Shown here: positions 53,468-64,000 of the stretch, in pieces
Position numbering within the stretch: the first letter of the stretch is position 1
How the letters are laid out: the number at the start of each line of letters is the position of its first letter
DNA from: Tubulanus polymorphus
Lineage: Eukaryota; Nemertea; Palaeonemertea; Tubulaniformes; Tubulanidae
DNA length: 64,000 nt
Reading direction: 5' to 3'
Assembly (NCBI RefSeq): GCF_964204645.1
Contig: NC_134032.1
Span: 3,434,916-3,498,915, forward strand
Notes under the pieces: model-generated
Databases searched by the model: none
Seen by the model: only the letters and a program-made list of their open reading frames with translations
Told to the model about the DNA's origin: nothing
Made by a program: the position numbers and the translations under genes

Positions 53468-54532
53468 ATGGGCCGACCAAAGAGGCTTTCAAAATATCCC
53501 TGTAAGCGATATAATTACGTACACTGGAATAGCATAAACCTCAGGAAGATGACAGTTAAAACTGGTACAAACTCTACCGATGAAACCGTGGCTCGTCACG
53601 CGTTTCTATCTGAAACGTGGCAGAACGCAGTTTGGTACACGTTCAATATCTACATCTATTTCTGGATGGTGACCGGTGTTACGGGAGGTATACTGTCCAT
53701 AGTCGTCATGATCCGGCTGCGTCGCACATTAGACGCGTGCACCTTTCAGTATCTGGTACCGCTAGCTTTCTCCGATTCGATTTTTGTCGTCACTTTTTCG
53801 TTAAAGTCTCTGGAACGAATTCACATCGTGGCCGGCGATGCTCACGGCCGCTACGTGTTCTACGCCGTTACTGATACCATCTGTAAACTGGGAATGGTGC
53901 TCATCAATTTTGGAATCAACACCTCTTCGTGGATTCTGTTGTGTTTTGCAGTGGAGCGTAGTATGGCTGTAGTGGTTCCTTTGCGCATCGGAAAACTGGT
54001 GACCCGGGGTCGACGCCGGAATCTTGTTGTATCAGTGTTTCTTTACTACGTCGTAACGGAAGGCGCTCAGGGCGTCACTTACCACGTTGAAACCATAGGA
54101 CATAACTTGAAAAACTGCAAGACGAATACCGCCTCAGAAATCATAGCAAAAATAATCGTAATCTATTCTTACATGACGATGATTATAATTCCTTGGATTG
54201 GTTTGATATTTTCGATGGTTTTGATCGCTACTCAGTTCGCCAGACGAGATGTCCAATTCAAAAACGTGAACACTTCCGAACAGGAACGCAGATGCGTGCG
54301 CAATCTAATTTGCATAATCATCGCCTTTTTCGTACTGAACGGGCCGAACACGGTACTAAACTTGATCAACTATTCTAGCGATGTAGTGACGCATTTACCA
54401 AATGAAATGAGACATTTGATGAACCTTATCGGCGGCGTCTTAATGGTCACAAACAGTGCTATAAATTTCTTCATATATATCGTGAATTTAAAGTCAGTTC
54501 GTGAAGAACTGGTCCGGATAATGAAGCCATGA
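53468..54532 (+). CDS. Rhodopsin-class GPCR, FMRFamide-receptor-like
   Basis: 354 residues in one exon from ATG 53,468; an in-frame TAG lies just upstream at 53,456, and a second Met at 53,549 is also possible. Seven hydrophobic segments are visible: TM1 with GGILSIVVMIRL, TM2 with YLVPLAFSDSIF, TM3 ending in CFAVERSMAVV (the E/DRY region), TM5 with IIIPWIGLIFSMVL, TM6 with IIIAFFVLNGPNTV, TM7 with TNSAINFFIYIV (NPxxY-like). A glycosylation site NST is near the N-terminus. Large families of such single-exon orphan receptors are known in lophotrochozoans. Probably a plasma-membrane peptide receptor; the ligand is unknown. Confidence 0.8.
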   Translation: MGRPKRLSKYPCKRYNYVHWNSINLRKMTVKTGTNSTDETVARHAFLSETWQNAVWYTFNIYIYFWMVTGVTGGILSIVVMIRLRRTLDACTFQYLVPLAFSDSIFVVTFSLKSLERIHIVAGDAHGRYVFYAVTDTICKLGMVLINFGINTSSWILLCFAVERSMAVVVPLRIGKLVTRGRRRNLVVSVFLYYVVTEGAQGVTYHVETIGHNLKNCKTNTASEIIAKIIVIYSYMTMIIIPWIGLIFSMVLIATQFARRDVQFKNVNTSEQERRCVRNLICIIIAFFVLNGPNTVLNLINYSSDVVTHLPNEMRHLMNLIGGVLMVTNSAINFFIYIVNLKSVREELVRIMKP

Positions 54533-55151
54533 GAACCGAGGTACCGAAGATAAGGGCGTTACTATGATGCAACCTGGGACCAGTTCCACAGTTGTGAGTT
54601 ACGATTTAACTCTGAGTCAACTCATTGAAAATTAAGTAACTTTATTTTAACTCAAGTGTCCGGGGCTGCCCTTACCGGAAAATGATTAAAAATATCAAAA
54701 CAAAAACAAAATAATTATCAAAATGATTGCAGATGATGGATTCGAATTAGGGGCAGCTTTCTGTACGAATTCATCGGACGAAAATAGAACCTGATAAGTT
54801 TGATTTCATAATTGACAAGTAGAAAAGCTGTTTCCCTGAAGTCCGTTATAAAAGGAGGCCGTGGTAAAGTAACCAGAATGTATAACTAGGTATAAAGGAC
54901 TGAGCCGGCAGTATGTATGTCAGGAGGATGGCTGATTGATAGATTATTAGCTACCTAAAATTAGTCTGAAAGATTAAGTACTTCATCTTCAGACTATACC
55001 TCAGAACAATCAGATTCCAACCATGCTGACTATGCCAGATATCCAGTTGATATCTAAGTAAAGCGCTGGTTGAAGTCAGGGAGTGTTTACCAAATATTTT
55101 TTGCGAAGTTGATATGTACCTTTACTATGTATAGTTCATTCCTAATAGAGT
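54533..55151. other. Host intergenic DNA, nothing recognised
   Basis: No exon or RNA gene supported. The word CCAGTTCCACAGTTGTGAGT near 54,578 belongs to a phrase also seen in the virus right end (47,720), probably a common host repeat. Confidence 0.4.
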
Positions 55152-56864
55152 CTACGCCACGTTCGCAGTTCCCGCGTCGTTTGCCTGGTGCAGACGATCT
55201 CGAAGTTCGTCTTGAGACTTTTGCAGCTGAAAAAAATTAAAATCGTTAAAAATCGTTGCAACCGCAAAACACAATAATTAGTCAGTACTTCACTAGATTG
55301 GATGACGGTATTAGCACATGGCCCACCAAAAACCAGTTTATACAAAATCTACTATTAAAATAGGATTTTTTCAGGTTGCCACAAATTCTAGTTTGCGACA
55401 AGTTGAAGATGTCCTCCACCTATGAAATAATTGATAAACGCAGGTTTAAATTCGATTTATTTTCCTAAGCGAAGGGTTGAAATCATGAATGAAGGCACGA
55501 AGCTTAAATGTGAACTGTTTCATCGCTTGGTGGATGAATCTGATCCACTGCCCCTTTTACCAATCACTGGCGCTTGTGACATAAAGTTGGGCGTTCGACA
55601 ACTATCTGAAGTACGTAAATATTACACAGTTGGTACATAGGATACTGCCTTTTGGACCCTAACTGTGCTACCATTATCACTGTAGGACCAAGGTAAATTC
55701 CGTCCCCAGACCCATAACCACAACCTGGAAGCTTCACCGCCGGTTCCCTCCAATGTAGGATATGATAAAACGCTTACAAGGTAAAGTTCAGTTTCGCGCT
55801 GTTTTGCCTCCTCCATTCTCCTCCGCATTTCATGCATTCTCTATAAAAAAAGGAAATACTACTATAATTAATGAAATTTAATCGAGGCACTTAAATGGTA
55901 AAAGTTCACGTGGAAGACCTTTAATTGAATACGTTATTCAGATTAGAATGAAAGAATTATTCTCGACCTAGTACCATGATTCTCAGCTTAAATCTAAGGG
56001 CACCCGAGTAGCCTTCCAGGTGGATGACTGTAGGACCACTGTATCCTGTTTACTCAGGATCTCTGTGGAAGGGGTTGTAACGATATTTGAGTTAATGTCA
56101 GCTTGAGAGTAGATCAACACAACCTTGAATTGCTGAACTAATACAAAAACGTTTAAGCCTAAAAACGGTTAAGTTTGAATTGTCGTCCCCATTGAAAACA
56201 TGAAGTAACCAATAGCGATTACACCAAAAATTTGAGTTAAACTTTTTTGAGAAACTTGACCCTGAATTTTATTTCACACCAAAACACCAGATTTTCGAAT
56301 AAAAGTGCATGCGCGTAGATATAGATTGTGGTCACTACCCAATACACAAACCGTGTGTCCGTTTAGTTATAATGGTTTCCGGTCATAGAATTGCGTGGTA
56401 AGATGAGTCGAGCTAAAGTAAATACACATGTTATAATTATCGACGATCCTGTGGGCTGGGAAACGGCCGGGAAGACGATCTCGTGTTCCGTGTGGCTTGG
56501 ACAAAATAGTGGATACCCTTAGGAGTCATCGGACGTGTGTCGAAAACAGGTCTGGGCAGTTGCTCGCAGATGACCGAGCGAATGCGAAGCGGAAGGTGAA
56601 CGCAGCAAAGTACCAACCTGACGTCATGAGCTCCCATGATTGTGGATTATTGATATATTCTAGTGGTTATGAATCTATTGCTATGAATTACTATCATAAT
56701 TCGTTAAATGTATCGATGATTTCACGTACCCTTGTAGCCCGTTCGATGCTTCTCTCGTGCGAGAAACAGGGAATGCCGTTGTTTTTGCGACCCTCGTATT
56801 TACTGATAAACAACGGATACGTGGGCATCAGTTGATTCATTTTCTTGTTGCGTCTCGGTTGAGT
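55152..56864 (-). CDS. 3' exons of an unidentified coiled-coil protein gene
   Basis: Three minus-strand exons in phase 0 with AG/GT borders: 56,730-56,864 (45 codons, with PTYPLFISKYEGRKNNGIPC and SHERSIERATR), 55,778-55,840 (21 codons, MHEMRRRMEEAKQRETELYL) and 55,152-55,226 (24 codons plus TAG, LQKSQDELRDRLHQAN). The last two form a charged coiled coil. Consistent phase and long codon runs make this a real gene end. I do not recognise the family. It could be the tail of the carboxypeptidase-like gene next upstream on the same strand, but the catalytic exons that should lie between are not there. Confidence 0.5.
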
Positions 56865-57916
56865 CTGCGGTAGCGTGAAAAAGATGAAGTAGAAATATAG
56901 TTTCAATAAGAAACAGAAAATGATGAAATTACTTTTAAGATTTTTAAGTTACTAGTTAAAGAACTTATGTCCAGTGGAAATGTTTTTAATAAAGGTTCTA
57001 CTCATTTTCTGGTCAATCCTCATTGTGGACGAGTTTCCTCAGGATGATGATGTGACTGTGGAGACTTGTCAAACTTCATAGGAAAATATCTTGGCCGATT
57101 AGGTGCAAGGACATGGAAACTTTTGTGGACAGGCGGAGAGACTGACGGAGGACGGGGTGAATTCAGCATGCGCCTAACAACGCGTTGTAAGGGCATAATA
57201 ATCCACCATGATTCTCTAAATTACTAATGGCTTGTCCTCCCAGAAGGACGTAGATTTGTCTTTCTTTCTAAGTGCTCTAAAGTCTCACAAGCAAACAAAA
57301 CAGCAATGAAATAACGTGAGGTCCACAAAACAGCACAACAATAACAACACGTATATAGAAAACTTACCCGAAAACACCCGTCATATACCAATGAGTAAAA
57401 GCAATTCGGCTGAATTTAAAAAGCAAAGTTAACTATACTATCTTATAGAATTTCTAATTTTCTAACCGGATATATTTGAGAAAGGCAGAAAATAGTCTAT
57501 GTGATAGATTTTTCTCAGAACATAAAATCATTGACTGATAAAACGATCCGATAGTTAGCGTAAGATAAACCACGGAATCAGCGACTTATCATAATCAGGA
57601 AAGTAGCTGAATTCCCGACGGCTCCGAACAGGAACAAGTCAGACAGAATGCCTGACCGCTGAACCTGACCGCTTCGCTACAGACATCAGTAGATGACAGG
57701 TTTAAAGATACTTGTACTAAATTTCCATCTGAAGGTGCCACACCAAGCACCTCAGAAAGTTTTTTTTTGGCGGTAGTCGTTTGACTGAAAGCTTAAAACG
57801 GTAATCATGTTCACAAAATTAAGCGCATTCGGTTAAAAGTTCCGACCTCTAGTCGACTAGATACGAAATTGAAAACGAATTTTGCCCAGGCAGCTGTGCG
57901 TTCAGAAGATATTTAC

Positions 57917-59068
57917 CTGTGAAATTCGTAACCGTCAGCAGGAAACAACTATTCCCGGCTTTCGACTCGCAGAGCACTTCCCGTTTGACGACGTGTCGGC
58001 GTTTCGGGTCGGTTGTAATCGAGTCGATGTCGTTTTTCATGTCGGTATAGGTATACTGGTAGCAGTGCGCGAAATAGCACGTGTCACCCAACTGCGGGAA
58101 ATCCTGAAAAAAATTTGCAAGAAAAACGGTTCTGATTTTACAATTTCATAATTTTTGTTACTTATTTCTAGCACAGAATTTCAGTTTTAGTCAGTTTTAT
58201 TCGAGCATACTTTCAAAAGACTTTTATGTCTTTCGCATATCTTTTGCTTATATTTTTCTTGTAAATTAAGTGCTTTTCGAACATAGAAAAATTCAATTTT
58301 AAATACTAAATTTTCCCAAAAATCATTTTATCATGGTCGTACATCGGCGAACTGACAATTGTTTTTTCCAATTGTTCAGTACAAAGAGAAGCAGACATTA
58401 TACACAGGATTCTCTGGTTGGTTCTATTTACATACCGTTTGCCCCCCCCCCCCCAGCTGATGGTAAATACCTCGATCTCGTAGCAACAGTGGACAATGAG
58501 TACGCAGCACGTTCCGGCAGTAACTTATGAGAAAAAGATCAGATTTGAAAAAAACATCAATAGCTTACGAGATTTTGAGATTAATTTCGACAATTAGATA
58601 ATATGCAGCAAAGGATTTATTATACATCGCAAATTCAGTGATTTTTTGAACCGACGAATTTTCGACGAAGATTCGGCAAGGATCCATCAGGTTTGCAGGT
58701 AGTTACTTGTAAGAATTTATTTTACATCTCAATTAATATAAAATAGGCTTTTCTACTACAAAGTTAATCAACTGATTTCAATGAAAACTGTACCGATCAC
58801 CGATAGTAGAAAAGTCTTCAATATTAATTAGGATATTCTCTGGAGGCTTGCGCAGTATCTGCGTTCGGGAGTTAAAAGTTGATAGAAAATGAACTAATCT
58901 AAGGCGAAGGACGCACAACCCACTGTTCGTTACGCCACCTGGTGGACTGTCAGCACCTGGTTGTCGCGTACCTGATATGGTGACCTCGTCGATACCAGCC
59001 TAGTTGATTCCGCTGAGCTTCCATCTCCGAGTAGAATAGCGGACGCATACCTTCAAAAATACTCATAT
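57917..59068 (-). CDS. AGBL2/AGBL3-type cytosolic carboxypeptidase, N-terminal exons only
   Basis: Minus-strand exons: 58,972-59,068 (EGMRPLFYSEMEAQRNQLGW), 58,471-58,523 (starting at YCRN) and 57,917-58,103 (GDTCYFAHCYQYTYTDM and VLCESKAGNSCFLLTVTN). These match the conserved N-terminal domain that precedes the zinc carboxypeptidase domain of CCP2/CCP3, enzymes that trim glutamate from tubulin tails. The middle exon is off phase: joining at its borders would shift the frame, so a frameshift or a wrong border is present. The catalytic exon with HxGE was looked for down to 56,865 and not found. It is probably a gene fragment, a pseudogene or an assembly gap. Confidence 0.6.
58735..58835. repeat. 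Imperfect inverted repeat, MITE-like
   Basis: AATTAATAT...GGCTTTTCTACTA on the left and TAGTAGAAAAGTCTTCAATATTAATT on the right are inverted, about 25 bp each, around a spacer of about 50 bp. Lies in the gap between two carboxypeptidase-like exons. Confidence 0.45.
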
Positions 59069-59139
59069 CTGATACACTTTCAACATCACAAATACGATTT
59101 TCTAATGTGACTTTGCATATATGATATATATAATTAGTT

Positions 59140-59300
59140 TATTTGTCTGGCTTTACGTCGCTTAGATCTTGGTTACCCAAGACTAACCCTATTAGATTGC
59201 TCATTCAACCTCACGACAGGACCGCGGTCTTTGAAGTGTTGCCCGCACACTGTAAGCAGCCAGCAGGACTCGAACCCATGGGTCACACACACGATAACAT
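59140..59300 (-). repeat. tRNA-derived SINE-like sequence
   Basis: Minus strand has a B-box (GGGTTCGAGTCC, from 59,280 downward) and ends toward TAAGCGACGTAAAGCCAGACA, a tail phrase typical of invertebrate SINEs. No intact cloverleaf. Classification is by motif only. Confidence 0.45.
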
Positions 59301-60085
59301 AAAATTGACCATGAGATTTGTAAATCAATGTGCATGATCTGTTTGTGGGAGAGAGTAAGTCGGAAGTAGGTCGGAAGAGGGTGATGAGATAGCGATTGAG
59401 ATAGAGAGACAGTTATGGGAAGAGAGGCTGAGGGGGAGGCGGCTGGGAGGGGGAGGGGACTGAATCTTACCATGATTGTACAGACTATCAGCTTTCAGGA
59501 CGTGAACCTTTACACCTAACAAAAAAAAACGAGAGAGGTAAATTATCTCAGGCATACATGTGGTGCAACCTACGCACACTCAGACTGATGAAATAGCCGT
59601 GTTCAAATTATCCTTCATAACCGTTCACCCATAACGAAGCTTATGTGAACCGTATAGATTAGGCCTACCAAACAAATGAGAAGTAAATGATCTCAGCCCC
59701 TGGACTTCCATCATGAACAAATTGATCAAAAAAACAATACATCAAAAATAATTAACTAAGATGTCAAAAAGCTCGTTGTATAATCGGTGAGGTAAATTTC
59801 TCGGCAGAACTAACGCATTCTCAAATGATTCGTGAATTTCTCAAATGTATCAAAAATTGAACGAAGTCCTCAAATATTCATAAACGAACAGTTAAAAATT
59901 GTTGAAACATGTCGACTCGGCCGTAAAATCAACCCATTAACGACCCCGTTTGTGGGATAATTATGATGTAATTCCGATCTCAGTACGAAACTGAGCTGGC
60001 CGCGTATTTTCTGTAGTGTGAACGCAGATTCAGCGCTTAGCTAGCCGCGTATTTACATCCGCGCAGTACAAAACACTTAGCACTA
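59301..60085. other. Host DNA with purine-rich tract
   Basis: A GA-rich tract at about 59,340-59,460 could form unusual helix structures. The rest is plain. No gene supported. Confidence 0.35.
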
Positions 60086-60335
60086 ATTACACTCCCCTCT
60101 ATTAGCACACCGGGTGACTACTATACTGGGCTTACTTAGTGCCGAATCGCGACTCGTAGTGTGAACGGAACTGGCCGTGTAAGCGAAGTACGGTACTTCG
60201 TAAGCGCCGAATCTAGTGTGAACGCGGCTATAGCTTATACCGGTACAGCCATTAGCGTTCACACTACGAGTCGTGATTCGGCACTTCGTAAGCCCAGTAT
60301 AGTAGTCACCCAGTGTGCCAATAGAGAGGAGTGTA
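60086..60335. mobile_element. 250-bp fold-back MITE flanked by TA
   Basis: Terminal inverted repeats of about 90 bp begin ATTACACTCC and contain GGGTGACTACTATACTGGGC and CGTAGTGTGAACG. They are separated by a short centre with repeated TAGTGTGAACG words. TA dinucleotides at 60,084-60,085 and 60,336-60,337 fit a TA target duplication as in Tc1/mariner-type MITEs. No coding capacity. Confidence 0.7.
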
Positions 60336-60344
60336 ATTAATTGT

Positions 60345-60830
60345 GAAATATCCACTTAATGAAATGTCTACACAATACCAAGAACAACCTGATTTGATTC
60401 TGTACGGAGTTCATTCATATATTTTCGTCATAATAATCGGAGGCAGTATTTCCATTGATTTTTTCAATAGCGTCATTTCAGCCATGGACTGTAAAAAAAA
60501 CGTTACTAATTCCATGAACGTTGCTCATCTCCCAGTAAAATATTGTATTTGATTCCTTTCTCGTTGTGGTTTTGTCAAAGCTATAATTTCACAGTCCGAT
60601 CAGTGAAACATATAGCTACTCAGTTATCAACGGTATAGCCAATAATCTACAGAACCACCCGAATAGCGATAATTATCAAATTGTACTAGTGACACACGTT
60701 TTTGTAATGATTTTATCGAACATGTCATTCAATAATCGATGTGATCGGGTAAAATCTCGCCCGGTAAAAGTCCCTTTCAGTAAAAATACCCTTGATAAAT
60801 ATACTCCAAGGTATAAAGGCCCATGTGCAC
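60345..60830 (-). repeat. Dispersed repeat R2, copy b (inverted)
   Basis: Reverse-complement counterpart of 4,495-4,975, including the blocks GGTGGTTCTGTAGATTATT and CAGTCCATGGCTGAAATGACG. It directly follows the MITE. Frames in this region are not conserved between copies. Confidence 0.65.
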
Positions 60831-61100
60831 TTTTAGTCCCTTTGTCCGGGAATACTCCTACTACCTTTGGAACGTGACAAGTCATTCAAAATTGGTCTCT
60901 GGATCCACCCCTGCAACGAGCCTGTTCAATCGTTCGATGCATTTTTAACAAATATTAGGTTTTTGCAGAAAAAAATGCATTTGAAATTAAATGCACGGTA
61001 AGTACCTTTTTAATATGAACTAAAAATTGGAGGCATGGGTTTAAAAATAATCTAACAAGGACGTCAGCGAAATGCAGATGAATAGTAAGAGACTATTACC
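60831..61100. other. Host intergenic DNA
   Basis: Nothing recognised. Confidence 0.3.
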
Positions 61101-61107
61101 TGTGCTT

Positions 61108-61135
61108 GTGCTGCTGCTGCTGCTGCTGCTGCTAC
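61108..61135. repeat. CTG microsatellite
   Basis: About eight tandem CTG triplets, followed closely by GAATT tandem copies at 61,140-61,165 (GAATTGAATTGAATT), which may be the tail of a retroelement. Confidence 0.85.
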
Positions 61136-61295
61136 TGACAACAATATAATTGAATTGAATTGAATTTATTTTGCATTTCAAAATTACATTTTAAAATAGA
61201 AAAATTTACAGGGTTTCGTGTGAATTTTTTTCCAATGTAGCGCAATTAAAAAAGTGACTTATACGAATCCGGGCCCCCTAACTCGAAAAAAACAC

Positions 61296-61350
61296 GCACA
61301 CGTGAACATACACACATGCATGCACGCACGCACGCACACACACACACGTA
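61296..61350. repeat. CA/CACG-type simple repeat
   Basis: ACACATGCATGCACGCACGCACG followed by CACACACACAC; ordinary simple-sequence DNA. Confidence 0.85.
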
Positions 61351-62600
61351 ATAAACAGGAGACATATATCAATCAGTATATGAAAGTATACATAACTTGT
61401 GGTCAGCCCTGGTTCTTTAGGTTCTTATTTTGTGGGCATTTTATCTCAAACCACCGAAAGACTGAATTACTAATCAATTCAAAAGATCATTAATTAATGG
61501 AAATGAGGATCAGTGTTGAACTGATAGTCCTTAGTGTGTCTCTGGTATGGGTGCTTTGGTACTTGGAATCATGTACACCGAATCTAATCTGTATCAAATT
61601 CTTTTTATTTTCACTACAGCCGTAATTGACTATGATGTTTTCAAGTGGTCTTAAGTACCGCTAATAGCCGAATGTTGTTGATTTATGTAAAATTTACATA
61701 CAGCGCCACCCGTTGGTAGTAAAACTAACCCGAGCAATACGGGTGTTAAATCGATACGCTAGCAAACTGGCATTCTCATAATGCATTAACCACTTGAAAC
61801 TGCCAGATCAAACATCATACCGCATCCCCGCAAAGAGGGGTAGTTCAGCAAACCGGAGTTTTCATTGGCCTCTCTAGACTACCCCACCAGTACGGGTAGC
61901 CCAACAAACCGGAAAACTCATAATGCGACTAAAGATGAATCCGCGGTCCAACAGATTTTCATTTCGCGACCCGGCACATTGCAAATGCATACCAGCAATC
62001 ATTTTTTTTTAAATATTGAAGTCGCCCATTAAAGCAATAGTGAATGTAAAAAAATTTCAATGGAGAATCCTTTCTAGTTTCACACCAAACGCCGAAGCTT
62101 CGGCAGGCGGCGTTCAGACCCTGGTAGGTGAGGATGCTGCGGAGCGGATTCGTTCAATTTCAAATTGCCGGAGCAAACCTTATTTCGTCATGGCGGCTGA
62201 AATGAAATGATGAAAATGATGCTATAAAACTGAGAAACACTCCTAATAACTCTGGCTTTAATAAGGTAAATAGAAAGCGGAGGAGACAAACTGTAATCTG
62301 AACAGATTAAGATATAAGTTTCTCGTTTGGGAAGATTTGTTTTTTGTGGTGTAATGTCGTATTTATGCACGAATTCGACCTGGTTGAATGGGTTCTGGAT
62401 GAAAACCTATTCAATTCAACATAGGCCTATTGTCAGGATATCATATTTAAACGATCGCAGTGGATATTTTACCGTATATGGCTGAGTGTTTATTTCCGCT
62501 AATTTACCATACATCGTCGCTGATTGGCTGATTTACACCACGCGTGCGCACAAAGCTGTGCGACTTAGAAAATTCAAGGAAAGTGGAGAACAGTGTTAGA
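61351..62600. other. Host intergenic DNA, nothing recognised
   Basis: No exon supported on either strand. Two similar words (GTAGTTCAGCAAACCGGA and GTAGCCCAACAAACCGGA, near 61,842 and 61,898) form a short direct duplication. Confidence 0.35.
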
Positions 62601-62609
62601 GAAAATAGA

Positions 62610-62745
62610 GCGGATGGAGCGAGACTCAAACCCGGGCCAGTAAATAACTAGCGTAGCCTCATACCACTAGACCACCTAGTCAGTATCCTGACCGTGGTTT
62701 AGTTTCACTATCGGATATTTTATTTTCACAAACCACAGTCAGGAA
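62610..62745 (-). repeat. tRNA-like/SINE fragment with inverted repeat
   Basis: Minus strand: GGTGGTCTAGTGGTATGAGGC (A-box region, with a formable D-stem) and CCCGGGTTTGAGTC (B-box). The acceptor and T stems do not pair well, so it is a degenerate tRNA or SINE. Beside it CCTGACCGTGGTTTA and AAACCACAGTCAGGA form an inverted repeat at about 62,686-62,745. Confidence 0.45.
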
Positions 62746-62879
62746 TGGGAAGGTCATTTTTGTATGCAATCTTCATCGGTATCATCAATGAATAATGTTA
62801 CTATCATCGCCGTTACTACAACCCAGCGACTGTCATACGCTGCTAGGACACCAGCCTTTATTACAGCCTTTAGAAGTTT

Positions 62880-63880
62880 CACGAGACGCGCTTATCTTCT
62901 CAACACACATTTACTTTGTTAGTGTTTCCACTCGGAAGTGTGTTCAACTTTCTGACAATAATTCTACTGATAAAATGTCGCAGATACCAGACTGTTTATC
63001 AAGCTGAGCAACTTTCCATATTATTTGAAATACATCCTGGTTAAATTCCAATTTTACCCGAAAATATGTGGAGATAACTATATGACATTGTCAAAACATG
63101 GCAAACTGTGTTCATCATCATTGTACCATTTCTATTATTATTTTCAGTACATTCCTAACAAATTCATTTCAAAATGTTTGTCGGTTAACATATCTTACAA
63201 CCAAGCAATAGCAGTATCACACTACATAGTCTTAGCAATTGCTGTAGAAAGATTTGTTTCTATACGTTTTCCATTCTTTCATATGAGATATTTCACCTAC
63301 AAACGGCGTGTAATCATAGTATATGGGGTCATCGTGTTTTCCTCAATCATAAACCTCGATTCTTCGAGTAAAAGCATCTACATTTATCTCAATGCGGTTC
63401 GTAGATATAACGAAACCTTCACTCAATTCAGTTGCAAGCAGTCTTATAAGATGGACCAATTTCATTATGTCATTATAAAAATGGCAAGAGTATTCTTTCA
63501 GGAGATATTTCCGGCCATTGCGATCATCATAGCATCAATTCTAACTGGTTTATCACGTGATCAGAAATCTATTAGGCCTATGTTGAATAGAACGGGGGCA
63601 GAACGCTTTCGGTCATCGACCAGTAAAACACTTCTAGTTGTCATTTTAGTCTATATAATTTGTGTACTACCCAGCACTGTCACTAAATTCACGCATAACA
63701 ACGAATTCCTCATGTATGTGATCTGGATAAACCATCGTATTAATTTTACGGATCCCCTACTAGAACGTTTTACCTAATAGTTTTGTGGCGTGAATTAGAA
63801 GGGATATTCTACGGATTTCGAAACGTCTTGTTCTGCGTAAACCTTTTTATATATTTCGGTACGTTACAAGTTTTTAGAAG
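62880..63880 (+). pseudogene. GPCR gene, frame-broken (FMRFamide-receptor-like class)
   Basis: A TM1-like segment (LGSVFNFLTIILLIKC) lies in one frame at about 62,910-63,030. TM3 to TM6 lie in the 63,025-63,777 frame (SHYIVLAIAVERFVSIRFPF with the E/DRY region; IIIASILTGL; TLLVVILVYIICVLPST). The TM7 tail (FYLIVLWRELEGIFYGF) continues in a third frame after about 63,735. At least two frame changes argue for a decayed receptor unless introns are present. It resembles the receptor at 53,468 in layout. Confidence 0.6.
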
Positions 63881-64000
63881 ACAATAAACCATTTTACAGT
63901 TGCTAGCCGCCATTTTGTTAGGGTACTTTTGTCCCGTATGGTTGGGTCGTTTCTTTCTCTTTTTAAAAACTATCCGTGATGTGTGTTGTATCATACTTCA

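Noticed and set aside
57030-57235. Minus-strand proline-rich frame (with SPPVHKSFHVLAPNRPRYF) as an exon of the carboxypeptidase-like gene
   Set aside because: Its phase does not fit the exon ending at 57,917, and there is no motif of the catalytic domain.
62610-62700. Functional tRNA gene on the minus strand
   Set aside because: A- and B-box words are present but acceptor and T stems fail to pair, so it was called SINE-like.

Overview
The window is animal nuclear DNA, probably from an aquatic invertebrate and perhaps a lophotrochozoan. The flanks hold intron-split genes with GT/AG borders (a CAP/SCP-domain gene, AGBL2/3-type cytosolic carboxypeptidase exons, a coiled-coil gene end), two FMRFamide-receptor-like GPCR genes of which one is broken, tRNA-derived SINE-like pieces, MITE-like fold-backs and hammerhead-bearing Penelope-like ends. 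The species assignment is weak; the eukaryotic nature is not.

The centre (about 12,678-52,524) is very AT-rich, intronless and gene-dense. It is a cluster of integrated Polinton/Maverick-like (polintovirus/adintovirus-type) virus genomes. The best reading is one element nested in another. The outer element starts with a palindromic terminus at 12,678 and runs rightward through a DNA polymerase pseudogene, an OB-fold-like gene, a penton-like gene, a set of small membrane and structural genes, the major capsid gene and a zinc-finger gene. That zinc-finger gene is cut at 26,705 and resumes at about 42,701, followed by the leftward right-arm genes (packaging ATPase, chromodomain integrase, two membrane proteins, HNH nuclease) to 48,609. 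An inverted, truncated second polymerase copy (48,610-52,051) and another palindromic terminus (52,131-52,524) close the locus. The inner element (26,706 to about 42,700) has the same order and an intact 1342-residue polymerase, but a deletion of about 2 kb has removed its capsid gene, and its integrase is broken. A separate 2.15-kb DNA transposon sits inside the outer polymerase gene.

The layout of each virus genome is two arms transcribed toward each other. They meet at an AT-rich centre flanked by inverted copies of a 9-bp minisatellite. Nearly every gene starts at a TAAATG preceded by a T-run and a short spacer, which looks like a poxvirus late promoter. The right end carries an array of iterons with hairpins whose stems covary, and the terminal repeat includes the first codons of the polymerase, producing a small hybrid ORF. 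Gene roles: polymerase, OB protein and HNH enzyme for DNA replication and processing; integrase for chromosomal insertion; ATPase, major capsid and penton-like proteins for virion building; the rest are unassigned. I found no recognisable capsid-maturation protease.

The flanking host DNA contains two dispersed repeat families that occur on both sides of the virus cluster (R1: 5,514-6,054 and 52,689-53,219; R2: 4,495-4,975 and, inverted, 60,345-60,830).
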